Shown here: positions 53,317 through 63,837 of the stretch, piece by piece
How positions within the stretch are numbered: position 1 is the stretch's first letter
How the letters are laid out: each line of letters begins with the position of its first letter
NCBI RefSeq assembly: GCF_023101765.2
Contig: NC_064212.1
Location: 9,052,001-9,116,000, forward strand
Length of the DNA stretch: 64,000 nucleotides
Direction: 5' to 3'
Source: Spodoptera frugiperda
Taxonomy: Eukaryota > Arthropoda > Insecta > Lepidoptera > Noctuidae
Made by a program: the position numbers and the translations under genes
The notes under the pieces: generated by a model
What the model was told of the DNA's origin: nothing
Databases searched by the model: none
Seen by the model: the letters and a program-made list of their open reading frames with translations, nothing else

Positions 53317-53600
53317 TTAATTTATTTTATGAGTGGTGTGACGGATGACGTATACTTATTTGAATCATAAACAAACATTAAAATCTCGTTCTTGTCTATA
53401 AAATATATTGAGGTCTTTACAATTAATTAAATTGTCAATCAATGTCATTTCATGACAAAGATCTACAAACGAATAGTGACTCACTTTGGGACGAACTGCT
53501 TGAAGAATAAACAAAAATATAAAACTTTAGCGGTTTTAATGTGCATTGCTTTTATCTAAACTAATATTTTACAATTGTTGCACCTAATAATTGATTCAGA

Positions 53601-56600
53601 ATGTTTTACGTGGATTCTCAACGTACGGTCACACGGCGTGAAAGTTCTTTGATATCTCGTCGACGGCCAGGCTTGGAAGGTGATATTGACACATGGTCTA
53701 CAGTACGAGGCCCATCTACTGTGCCGCTCAATAGTGATTCTTCAGCTTCTATATCGACTCGTCCCAAGGGTTCCATCCGAAGAGATATAATTACAATGAT
53801 GTTCGAAGCCATGCTGGAAACCATTGTAGAATCATGGGAAACTATTGCACCAAAAGGAGATGACAGCTCTCGGTTAGATTTCGGAACCAAGACAGCTAGC
53901 GATACAACATTTATGGGCGGAAAAAAGAAAAAAGTTGCATGTTAGTATCACACTTAAGGTTTTCATTTTAAAATAAGCCAGATTTTTGGACACGAAACGG
54001 TTATGCAGCCCTTAAGTTTATCGACCATACGTAGGTATAAGAAAGAGCTCTACAAAGAGACGAGTGGAAGGAGGGTAGGGAGACCTTTGCCCTACATTGG
54101 GACGACCGGACGACCATGGCTGAAAATAAAATAAATAAATACGAACCTAAGTACATTTTTTTCTTTTTCAGCAAAAGGATCTAAAAGTAGACGAAGCCGA
54201 TCAAAAATAGAATTTGGGGTAAATAAAGTTGACAAAATATTTTGATATTAAAATTATCGAACTTTTGTGTGTAGAAATCATTCCTACGAAGACGTAACAA
54301 GTTATTATAATGTTGTTCGTCCCGATTGCAATCTGTATCTACGTCACTTAACACATTGAACGCCGTGTTGGTCACCGGTGACCGACGTTAGCGGAGGATT
54401 TGCCTTCAACAGTTTTCTATTGGCAGTCACAGACTTAACTCATGGTGTAGGTTAGGAAGTTCTACCCGAAATGTATAACCTAGGTGTCATCAAAGCCCAA
54501 GTGAATGCTTGCTCATGGTCTATTGCAATGCTTCATTGTAGCCCTAATCACCGCTTCCCACCAGGCGAGATAGTGGCCAAATAATTAACCATTCAAGTTT
54601 CATTTGTCTTAAATGCGCAGTTGGACTCTACTCAAATGGTTTGGTGGTCTAGCCCAGATGAAAAGGCAATTATTCGTTTCCGTAACGGCAATATGTACGA
54701 AGGAAATATATCTTCTAAATGTATGCATGGAGAAGGTCGTTTTGTTTGGAGTGACGGAACTATTTATTTGGTGCGTTGAACACTGTATCATATAAAATAA
54801 GTTCGTATTGTATGTAGTAAGTTACGGTGATATACAGCAGCAGTATAACCGTATTTCTTAGCATTCGTAGCGCGTAGCAGCGTTTTCCGTTCCGTTTAAG
54901 CTCGGAAAAGGTTTATAAAAACTCTACACCTTATCTATCGTCGTATATGAAGCACAATAAAACGGATATTTTTACTAAGCGGAGTAAATTATTTCCGTCC
55001 ACGGTTTATAAGATGCTTGCGAGATGAATGCGGGGAAAACACTTTCCCCGCATTCATCTGTTCCCCGCGCTACGACTAAGTGTTACGAGTCACGGCTACG
55101 CCTGTAACCACAATATCAGATACATAAGAGGTTTTTTACATAAAATTTTGGGCTGGGCCCTGGGCATGTAAGATTAGACACTTGGTTCTACAGAAGATTT
55201 ACTTTGGACAGTGTCTGCTATATGATCTCGTCGTGATATTTTACATAAAAATGATTTTTGACTTGAAGCTCAAGTAATATCTTAAATATTTTATTTTAGG
55301 GTCAATTTAAAGACAATGAAATAAACGGGAAGGGTATACTTCAGTGGAAGGATGACAGGTGGTATGAGGGCGAGTTTGTCGGTAACCTGCGACATGGCCA
55401 TGGGATTTATGTGGACTCACGCACCCAACGTTCCTACATTGGTAGCTGGCACTGTGGAACTAAGCACGGAGACGGAGTCATTTACTATTCTCATAACTTC
55501 AAGAACTCCTATGATGGTCATTGGATCCATGTGTGTATTATAATACGTATTTTCAAAATCACTAGTCAAATTCGTCTTAGCATTTCTCAAGATTACGACG
55601 TACTTTAACATTTTTTATAATTAAATTCATGATATTGCTGTTTTTAACCAGCATTTTTTGTTTGTGTAATATGACCGAGTTACCTGCTCAATTGTTTTCG
55701 ACTATTTAGAGTATTCTCATTTAGGTATAAATATTAATGTTTCATGTCTATTTTCAAGAATGAAAGGTTTGGGTACGGATCTCGAGAGTACGATGAATCA
55801 AGTGGATATAAAGGAGATTGGGACAGAAATATTAGGCAAGGAAAGGGCTTAATGATATGGCCAAATCACGATGTAAGTTTCATACTCATAAAGTCATGAC
55901 TTGTGAACCTCTTCTGCCATTAATTCGTTATTTGTAATTATTGTACTTGTATTTCGGTACTTAGACACCGAAAGGATGACTGTCTTGTGTAACGAATATT
56001 TTTGAGTCTTGTATTTCTACAGGATTTTAGTGATTTAAAATTGTTTATAGACCCCCTTGTCTATTTAACTTATTTATATATTTTTTACAGTTTTACCGTG
56101 GCGAATGGCAACATGGAGTTATGTCTGGCAACGGAATTTACATATGGGAAGCTTATTATAATAACACAATGTCAGTGCCATCTATAAATGCATTTTATGG
56201 CTCGTGGGAAAAAGGTCAACGACATGGCTATGGTATTCTTCACCTCGGATTGGGCTTAGGTTCGCATTACAAGGGCGAGTTTAAAAGAAATAAAAAACAT
56301 GGAGTTGGCAAGTTTGTCACAAACAATGGATTCATTCTTCAAGATAAAAACCTTTTCATTGAAGACAATATAGCACCAGCAGTTGGAACCGAAGCACGAT
56401 ACGTACAGGAAGCCAAAAAAGCTTTTGCAATTGTTAGCCACGAACCACATAAATTTGATATATGCGACAATAACGTGGGCCTCATTTATCATGTCGACCA
56501 AGCGTTTAAAAATTTAGATAAACGAGCTGAAATAAGAAAAAATATAATCATGGAATTCATGGAAAATAATAATATTTTAGGAAAACAGCATTTAGGAATG

Positions 56601-58062
56601 GGTGGAGTTGAGGAAACTGCTTCAGAGGAAGCACTTAGAAAAGAAAATTTCGATACGCTGATCATGTTTGAGGAAACTTCGCTACGAAATTGTTTGAAAT
56701 GCTACGAAACTGAATTGGTAAACATTTACTACAAATATGCTACTATTTGCAACACCGAAGAAATAGAATTCACGCCTATATTGATTCGCTTATATTTATG
56801 GCAATTATATTACGACTGCAATGTCCACGAGCGAGGTTTAACACTCGTTGAGATTGATAGGATTTATCACCGAAATCCTGAATGGCTAGCAAGGTCTGCT
56901 CACAATCCGTTTGAAAAGGTTTACTTTTGGCAGTTTTTACATAGTATAATTTCGGTTGCTAGTAGATTGTATGCAAAAAGACAAATGCCTGGTCCTAAGC
57001 CTGATACGATCATAGCAAGTGCCCTTAGAAATTTCATGGATTTGGACGTTATTCCGGGAACTAGTCAGCAGAAAGGTAGGAGTCGTTTCTACTCTTTAAC
57101 TCAGATAACTGAAAGTGTGGAAAATATAGATATTAACATTAATTTTAGGTTACCTGGTAAATGGTTTCGGTCAATTCGTACCGTTAAGAGCCACCTACGA
57201 CCTATACCGCAGTTTGGGAGAACCACACACTGTGCGCACTTTCCTGCGCGCCGTTCGACGCATGCCGCACTCCCTGCTACATCCTCAACCGGACATTGTC
57301 GAAGTACCCGATATGTACTTGCCGCTAGGGAGGAACGTTTATATATTTGGAGATGAATTGTCCTTTATTGTTGGTAAATATCATTATCTTAAGTATTCAC
57401 TTACACATTGAATGCACAATCAGCGCAATGTCTAGACGACCACCTACTGTGCAACGTGTCATGAGTTAGGTTCCCTCGAGACAACTCTTTGTGTCATCAT
57501 ATCACTGTATCAGCCATGCAGTCAATAAATATTTATCTACCTTGAAAAAGTTGCTCAGTATAATAGACATTTTATATTGACTGTCATAAACAAGGTACGT
57601 TATACGAATTTCATTCCTTTAGGTATTATATTCCTTCATGATAACAGGTTAAGCTAATTATGTGGGGTGGCTAACTAGTTAATAAACGGGTCGACAACAA
57701 ATTAATGTCTTACTTAAACGTAACATCGATACGCATTTATTCCAGATGACAATGAGCTTCCTGAATTTTTTGAATTACCTGAAAATTATGACAAATTGAA
57801 ACTGTTCAATTTCGGCAACTTATCAAGCAAAACCATTATAAGCATATTTGCAAGAATATTTCCACAGCTATGTGAACAAAATAAAATTATGAATCTAGAC
57901 ATAGAACTTTCGTTTTTCGAATTTTTTGAAGCGTTTATTTCGTGCGCCGAAGAAAGCATTCGCGTGAGAGATGAAGAACTGAGATTTAAAGAATTGGCCA
58001 TGTACAATGAAACTTTAGCACCGCCCAGTACTCCAGCGGGACACGGTGCAAGATCTAAATGA
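53601..58062 (+). CDS. Rsph10b: Radial spoke head 10 homologue B (MORN-repeat axonemal protein)
   Basis: Component of the radial spokes of motile cilia and flagella; in insects mainly expected in sperm tails. Exons: 53601-53940, 54172-54218, 54621-54770, 55300-55530, 55759-55872, 56091-57075, 57149-57373, 57746-58062. All phases agree, giving 802 residues, near the length of the vertebrate protein. Residues 1-129 are polar. MORN repeats fill about 150-400, each with Y/F-x-G-x-W/F and HGxG-like motifs: MYEGN, WYEGEFVGNLRHGHG, YIGSWHCGTKHGDG, YKGDWDRNIRQGKG, FYRGEW, FYGSWEKGQRHGYG, YKGEFKRNKKHGVG. The C-terminal part matches the RSPH10B-specific domain (LIRLYLWQLYYDCNVHERGL, FWQFLHSIISVASRLY, SFFEFFEAFISCAEE). 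Intron 6 is only 73 bp (57076-57148) and the frame stays open through it, so gene finders may wrongly read on to a stop at 57356. Confidence 0.93.
54062..54141. mobile_element. Tail of a non-LTR retroelement in RSPH10B intron 1
   Basis: The phrase GAGTGGAAGGAGGGTAGGGA followed by GACCTTTGCCCTACATTGGG and an AAATAAATAAAT end resembles the 3' terminus of RTE-like LINEs of Lepidoptera (usual form: GGAGGCCTTTGCCCAGCAGT). Only the tail is present, as in 5'-truncated insertions. Confidence 0.6.
54346..54591. mobile_element. Non-autonomous dispersed repeat(s) in RSPH10B intron 2
   Basis: Two phrases known to me from lepidopteran repeats: AACACATTGAACGCCGTGTT with GTCACCGGTGACCG, and CACCAGGCGAGATAGTGGCC. 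They may belong to two adjacent elements. Terminal repeats were not resolved. Confidence 0.5.
55022..55059. repeat. Perfect 17-bp inverted repeat with 4-nt loop
   Basis: AGATGAATGCGGGGAAA at 55022-55038 and its exact reverse complement at 55043-55059, separated by ACAC. It lies in RSPH10B intron 3. It could be a recent palindromic duplication or the core of a foldback element. Confidence 0.9.
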
Positions 58063-58496
58063 ACATAAAACAACGAAAGTTTCCAAGTAAGTACCTGCCC
58101 TCCTGTATTTGTTTCTCGAAACTCGGAAATCCATGAGTACCTTGAAATGCCAACCATCCTCGACGAGGTAAAGCGCTACACTGATAACTATCAAGAACGT
58201 TTAGCATCCCACCCTAACCCGCTATCCAGCTTGCTCTTGCAACCAAACCAGATTAAGAGACTCAAGAGAGCAGACGTGCTGCCTTAATATAGGGAGAATG
58301 AGCAATGGCTCTGCCTCGCTTAACCTCATGATCATTCAACTCACCTGATTATAGTCTAGCCGACTGATCGCAGGCTTACAAATTATGAAAAAAAATATAT
58401 AAATATTTTCTTGAGTTTTGAGCGAAATGAGCTATTCGAGGCTCGTAAGGAACACGCGTTTTATGATCTTACACGGCGTTGCGGCGAAATATTAAA

Positions 58497-58885
58497 GCCA
58501 TAGCTCGTAGTAATTACTAGCGCGTAGCTAGTAGTAGTTACTAGCGCCTAGCTCGGAGTAGTTACTAGCTCGTAGCTCGTAGTACGGACCTCGTAGCGCG
58601 TAGCTCGTAGTACGGACTTCGTAGCGCGTAGCTCGTAGTACGGACTTCGTAGCGCGTAGCTCGTAGTACTGAACTTCGTAGCGCGTAGGTCATAGCGCAT
58701 ATTTCATACCATAGTACTCGTAGCGTAGCGCATACGGCGTTCCGTAGCGCGTAGGTCATAGCGCATATTTCATACCATATACTCCGTAGCGCATAGCCCG
58801 TACTTCGGAGATCGTATCGCATAGTGCGGTGATCGTATCGCGTAGTACGGTGATCGCAGCGCGTTGTTCATAGCGCGTTGCAACG
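58497..58885. repeat. CGTAGC-rich minisatellite with 28-bp tandem core
   Basis: A 28-bp unit, CGTAGCGCGTAGCTCGTAGT plus ACGGACTT, is repeated in register at 58592, 58620 and 58648, with a 29-bp step to 58677. Both sides carry degenerate variants. A second, longer unit containing GCGCGTAGGTCATAGCGCAT and ATTTCATACCATA occurs at about 58677-58720 and 58751-58795. The open frames across it, which read as RYDLRSTGYALRS-like peptides, are artefacts of the repeat. Confidence 0.9.
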
Positions 58886-58986
58886 TCTTCGCGCTATTAT
58901 TCTGATAAGTGTGCTCACTGTGGACTGTACACTCAACTACCGAGGCGGCCAACCGCTAACGTATTGGAGGTGTCGATGTCGCGGCT

Positions 58987-59030
58987 AACAAAATTACTGT
59001 ACGATTCTACAACCGTACGGTAATTTTGTT
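58987..59030. repeat. Imperfect 17-bp inverted repeat, 10-nt loop
   Basis: AACAAAATTACTGTACG (58987-59003) pairs with CGTACGGTAATTTTGTT (59014-59030), with one mismatch. It is non-coding, and function or element identity is unknown. Confidence 0.8.
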
Positions 59031-59338
59031 GGACCACTACAGGTTGGACAAAGTGTTTCGATTTGATTACCCCCACGGAACAATAGGTGTCTTTATTTAC
59101 AAACACCTATTAACATTTACTCTGAGTAATTAATAAGTAGTAGGTACCTACTAGGTAAAAGGAAAGCCTTTTTTCTCACTGCATAAAAACTTGTTTCGTT
59201 TTAATGACAATAAATGACGCTGACGTTACAAATTTGACTTTTGACATAAGATATTACAACTGTACTGTACAAAATACATTTTTGTTAATACATAAAAACC
59301 GTTTATTTGTGTAGTACTAGATTATATCAATCGGGAAA

Positions 59339-60815
59339 ATGAGGTCTCGGCATCCAACGGCTAAAAAGCCGCAGCAGATTCTGTTTTCGAAGAATAGGTA
59401 TAGTCCGAAAACAAAAGTAGAGAACTGGAACTTTGCTATGCTTGCGGAGAAAAAAGATAATTATGTGTACCGCGACCAGCTCAGTAACAACATTAGTACA
59501 TACAATCGTTGGGGCGATAGCGACCAAGGCACGGGCATGACCGAAACTCGCCACATGCTCGCACAAATATTTACCAAAACTGATCCAATATATGCCTTCA
59601 AGCCACTAGTTAATTTCACATCTTATCCATGCACAGAGTAAGTGAAATTTTGTTTTAAAAAGTATCCTAAGTAAAGGAGTTACCTAGGATGAGGTTGATA
59701 CGAACTACTACCACATCACAAGAATATATTGTGAGGAAACGAAACTATCTACTACAATAGATTAGATAGTAGTTGTAGGTAACTAGGTACTGACTGAAGA
59801 CTCAGGCAGGATCTGTGCTGTCACCTAATGAGAATTTTGAAAAATCAAAAAATACTTGACGCCAATCGGGAAATTAGCCCGAGTCTCTTAGCAATATAGT
59901 ATAGTAGGACCTTTCTTTGAACAAGGTATTGAACTAGTATTAGAACTCGAAACGGGATAGTTACCATGTTTTTTTTTATTTCTGTGAGTTTCCGATATTT
60001 CGGCACTGTTGCAAGCGCCATGATCACGGATGAACAGATCATCCGTTCTAATACTAGTGTTAGTGACCACGTCAGTTTAAAAACTTATAAGGTATTGAAC
60101 AGCTAGGTAGGCAGCGTATTTATTAATACCTAAGTTTTTTTTTGTTTTACGTTATGAAGCACTCCAGCGCGAAATAAGTTAATGAAGAGTGCCGATTTAG
60201 CCCAACTGCCTCCAGATTTTGGAGTAATGGATTACATTTCTACTTCAAAAGATGATTATAGGACTCCTTATCCTGCAGTGACCAGACCGGTACGTATATA
60301 CCTCCTTGACACATGAGGACTGTATATTGTAAGGATTAGTAGACTAGCTGACATTGTTATAAGACCTGCTCGACCCGATATCAAGCCTGAGAGGGTAATT
60401 TTTGCTGCGGTCTCGGGTGAAACTGGCCATATACTATCGCTCCGGCTGCACACCCACGACGAGAGGCGTCATTAGATGAGTTTCCATCTTCACAAAAAGA
60501 TGGTTTAGTGATAAAGTAAACCTGCTTACGATAGTACTTGAGTAAAGTGGTAAGCTGACTTAACACGCTTTTTTTCAGTTGATGATGTCTTCTCCGCCCT
60601 GGCTGCTCAACAGGGTGATTCGATCGGACCTCACACACAACCACGGCACAGCGCCACCACGTGGCGACTACCAGTGTCTGGACACACACACGCCTATAGG
60701 ACACATACGTCAAATGAGATTATTCCGATGCCAGTCTTTCGATCCAGCAACGTGCCTTCAAACATTCCCCGCTCTAGAGAAATCCTTGGACAATAATGAA
60801 AACAAAAAAATATGA
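59339..60815 (+). CDS. Cfap95: Probable cilia- and flagella-associated protein 95 (C9orf135 family)
   Basis: CFAP95 is a microtubule-inner protein of axonemal doublets. Exons 59339-59637, 60160-60289 and 60579-60815 join in phase to 221 residues, close to the about 229 of the vertebrate protein. Landmarks that align by eye with C9orf135: a YRDQ stretch near residue 43, then STYNRWG...TETRHMLAQ (about 52-76), then PPDFGVMDYISTSKDDYRTP (about 115-134). The exon 2 acceptor at 60160 is chosen over 60190 because of its long T-tract; both keep the frame. AATAAA at 60850-60855 gives a very short 3' UTR. It is the neighbour of RSPH10B on the same strand. The family call rests on remembered similarity, so it is moderate; the gene model is stronger. 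Confidence 0.65.
59983..60070. mobile_element. Dispersed-repeat fragment in CFAP95 intron 1
   Basis: The phrase TTTCCGATATTTCGGCACTG followed by TTGCAAGCGCCATGATCACG is a common lepidopteran repeat, usually near an end of a non-autonomous element. The left limit may extend to about 59880. No terminal duplication was seen. Confidence 0.6.
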
Positions 60816-62273
60816 ATACATTAATTTATTATAATTATTCAATCTCAAAAATAAACGAAAATTAAATCAAACACAAACAAAAACAAAATAAGAACTTAAA
60901 CCTACGATTATGAATTGATTGGCAACCTCAGTTAATAGAAGCGGCAGTGGATGCACATACATATCAACATTCACATATAGTTTATTTAACCGAGTTATTA
61001 ACTGTAATAGAAATTCTGTGTGATTCTGAAAATACGTATGTTTTTATTCTGAACATGATTTTGTTAAAATTTCAAAAGCAAAGACATCTATTTTGTAATC
61101 TTTGTTATAGATTTATTTTCTCTTTAATAAAATTGTTATAATTTAATTGAAATAAAATTTAGAATTATAATATTTTTTATTCCATTGCTTGATCTTGGTG
61201 AGATTATGCTATAGGTAATGACAATGCCAGTATTTAAATTTCATTCTATACAGTTAAAATTGAATCAAAGTATTTCTTTTACACAAGATAATCTTGGACA
61301 TCTGAATAAAATAACCATTTAAGGAAGCATCCTTAAACAACAAACTTATTTTTATCATATTAATTGATGTTTTTACAGAATATTTAGTTATTGAACGTAA
61401 CACAAAAATAAACAACTAAAATAAATAATTTAAAAGGAGTTCCAATCATACCAAACCTATTTCAATAAGGCGCACATGCAGAGATATTGTGAATTTGCCA
61501 AACTTTTTATATTATACAAATAACATGTACTGAACATTCACCTCAGAAGCAACACAGTACCTAATTGCTTCCTAGAATATTATACAGCAGATACATATAG
61601 CTGAATACATGCATTGTATCTTTCACAAAGATATAGAGAGATAATTCTCATCTTTATAACATAATGCAACTTGCATTGCATGGTATTTTTTCAGACATTT
61701 AATTTTCAGTAAACCTTCACTTATATTTAACAAATCATTAATCTCAAGCATTGTTGGGCAATATAGTAACTTATTATATTCTGTATCTTTATTGGATTGT
61801 TTGAGAGCAATGGCACGGTTCAATATTTCAAAATCACATTTTGTATTTCAATCGGCCGAATTAGCTTTGTGTTGTGTTATCCTCATATCGACTTTATTAA
61901 TATTTATATATTTTATTTAAAGAATCACCCAATTTAATAAACTAAAGCAAGAACTACCCTGTGGCTTGGTCATGTTAATTTGACTATTTCTGTAATATAA
62001 TGTTTAGGATAAATGTACCTATATTAATATTTCCAACTTATTGATGTGATTCATACTGTTGTTCTAATATAAGTAATGAATCAGGTTTATGTGTGGACTA
62101 TGAAGGGTTTATTACTTTTCCATATACAGTAATTAAGAATTGAAAACATATACAGAGAAAAATAAGTTTAATTCAATAACATGGAACTCTAGTTGCCAAT
62201 CCTATGAAGTGAGGCATTTCTTTACAACAATACAGGATTCTTATTGATACAAAATGTCATTGAAAATGTTATC
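60816..62273. other. Convergent intergenic region between CFAP95 and neuroguidin
   Basis: Very AT-rich. It holds the CFAP95 poly(A) signal (60850-60855, plus strand) and, for neuroguidin on the minus strand, a possible AATAAA at 62113-62108. No coding exon, tRNA or clear repeat was recognised. Confidence 0.55.
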
Positions 62274-63334
62274 TCATTGAGTACGCCTTCTCTTAAAACC
62301 TTTACCTTTCTTTGATTTCATTTTATGCTTCCGTGAGACTCGATTACTGCTTGTACCTGTGATTTCATCAGCAATCATTCCTACAGTAGATAACTTTTTC
62401 CTGCGGTTTTTCTCAGCCTTTGTAACTGGCAGACGGGTTAAATAATTCTCTTCATATTCAGTTTTTTCTTGCTCATACTTAGATATTGACTGTTTTACAT
62501 GATTTCCTGTGCTGACTTCTAGTGGAGCTTCAGAATACTCTTCACGGAGTTCACGCATTATGCTGGAGTTCAAGAACTGCTTCTTTGATTTTTCTTTCAT
62601 CTTTTTATCATTATCAATTCTTGAGGTACTCTCATCAAAGTGCACAGCGGCTAGTTTAGGGGGCACATAAATATTAGATTTATTAGCCTTGTCTGTCTTT
62701 GTTTCACCCTCATCTGAAGATTCACTAGATTCTTCTGCAGAGTCATTTATTTTACTCACTAGGTTTGCAGGATTAGCATGATATGCTTGAGGATCGTCTT
62801 CTGATGTGCCACCAACAACAGCAGTTTTAACAAGTTTGTCAATTTGGTATTTTAGTTTGGAGTCTATAGGACGAATTTTCTCAAGAACTGTTCTTATTTC
62901 AATAAGCCTTTCAATTGATGGGTCTGATTCTATTCGTTCACCAGAACATTTCCTTAGAACTATATAAGTCAAATTAATTAAATAACTAAGTAGCATTTGA
63001 TATTTCATTTCTAGAAAACTAAGACCTTTATCTGTAGACAGTTCTCCGCTTTTGACGCGCACTAGCATGTTGTCCACCAGTTGTGATACCTGCTGCACGT
63101 TACTGTTCATTTCTTTTAGCAGCTTAACAGCTTGAGGCAGGTCAGGCTGCTCTACTTCCTCTGAAGCCTGTAATCATGATACACTTAAATTAGAGTCAAC
63201 TTCTGCCTTGATTAAAGCAAAGTTATACTTAATTTTAAAACGAAATACGATGAAATATTTTAACAAAAACTTTGTTTTAATTTAATGACTAATCACATGG
63301 TTTAACTAAACTTCAAAACAATCACCTGAACCAT
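62274..63334 (-). CDS. Ngdn: Neuroguidin (Sas10/Utp3/C1D family)
   Basis: Neuroguidin is a nucleolar and cytoplasmic protein of the Sas10/Utp3/C1D family, linked to small-subunit rRNA processing and, in vertebrates, to eIF4E-dependent translational repression. Two coding exons: 63334-63326 (ATG GTT CAG, then donor GTGATT) and 63167-62274, joining in phase 0 to 300 residues. The join restores DLPQAVKLLKEM, which matches the start of the family domain better than the internal ATG at 63110. The Sas10/C1D domain spans about 10-110 (GLSFLEMKYQMLLSYLINLT; EIRTVLEKIRPIDSKLKYQI; DKLVKTA). An acidic Ser/Glu run lies about residues 140-157, then YVPPKLAAVHFDE, and the C-terminus is Lys/Arg-rich, nucleolar-signal-like (KKGKGFKRRR). 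Confidence 0.94.
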
Positions 63335-63676
63335 AATGCTGTGTAGTTAACCTCTCTTAAATGCAACTTCTCCTGCAGAATGTGTAGTACAATAATTTAG
63401 AAGGTATGCCACTTAATATTTGTCCACAGATGCACTTTTAGCAATAATAAAATCCCATAATTAGTCACTGAAAACCAATCAACTGTGCGTGTGACGCGCG
63501 GCGGGCGCTATTCACTAGGTATTCGTTTGCGTTTGATAGATTGATAAATGACATAGATACATTGCATAGATCACAAATGCGGTTCTCTGTTTATAATCTA
63601 TGGTTTAGGAACCAGTGTTGCTAGATTATTACTTTGGATGAAAAGAAGAATAGAGTTGGTGCAATTGCAACTGTAA
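63335..63676. promoter_or_regulatory. Upstream region of neuroguidin
   Basis: About 340 bp between the neuroguidin start codon and the MITE-like element. It contains a GC-rich patch (about 63485-63530, GACGCGCGGCGGGCGC) that may mark the promoter. No core motif is assigned with confidence. Confidence 0.4.
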
Positions 63677-63837
63677 TGGTGCTCCCATACAGCAGTTATA
63701 TAACGTTATACAACATTGTGTAACATTTATAACAGCATGTAACATACTCTACAACCACTGTTATAATTTGTTTAAACACAAATGTTATTGTTACACATTG
63801 TTGTATAACGTTATATAACCGCTGTGTGGGAGCACCA
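63677..63837. mobile_element. 161-bp MITE-like element with 49-bp terminal inverted repeats
   Basis: The left arm 63677-63725 begins TGGTGCTCCCATACAGC and the right arm 63789-63837 is its reverse complement with three mismatches. Each arm holds the palindrome GTTATATAAC followed by GTTATACAAC. The arms cover 61 percent of the element; the 63-bp centre is AT-rich and itself partly self-complementary. No transposase. Flanking AA on both sides is too short to call a target-site duplication. Confidence 0.85.

Larger units (their letters stand above)
58063..59338. other. RSPH10B 3' flank and intergenic region before CFAP95
   Basis: No gene recognised. It contains the CGTAGC minisatellite (58497-58885) and an imperfect 17-bp hairpin (58987-59030). 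A short A-run region around 58385-58400 and ATAAAA-type hexamers could serve polyadenylation, but none is assigned. Confidence 0.55.

Noticed and set aside
58497..58885. CRISPR-like array
   Set aside because: No uniform repeats with unique spacers; units are directly adjacent, and the DNA is eukaryotic.
58565..58952. Repetitive proteins encoded in the minisatellite (YALRS-type repeats)
   Set aside because: Open frames are a by-product of the stop-poor 28-bp tandem unit; no start, splice or expression evidence.
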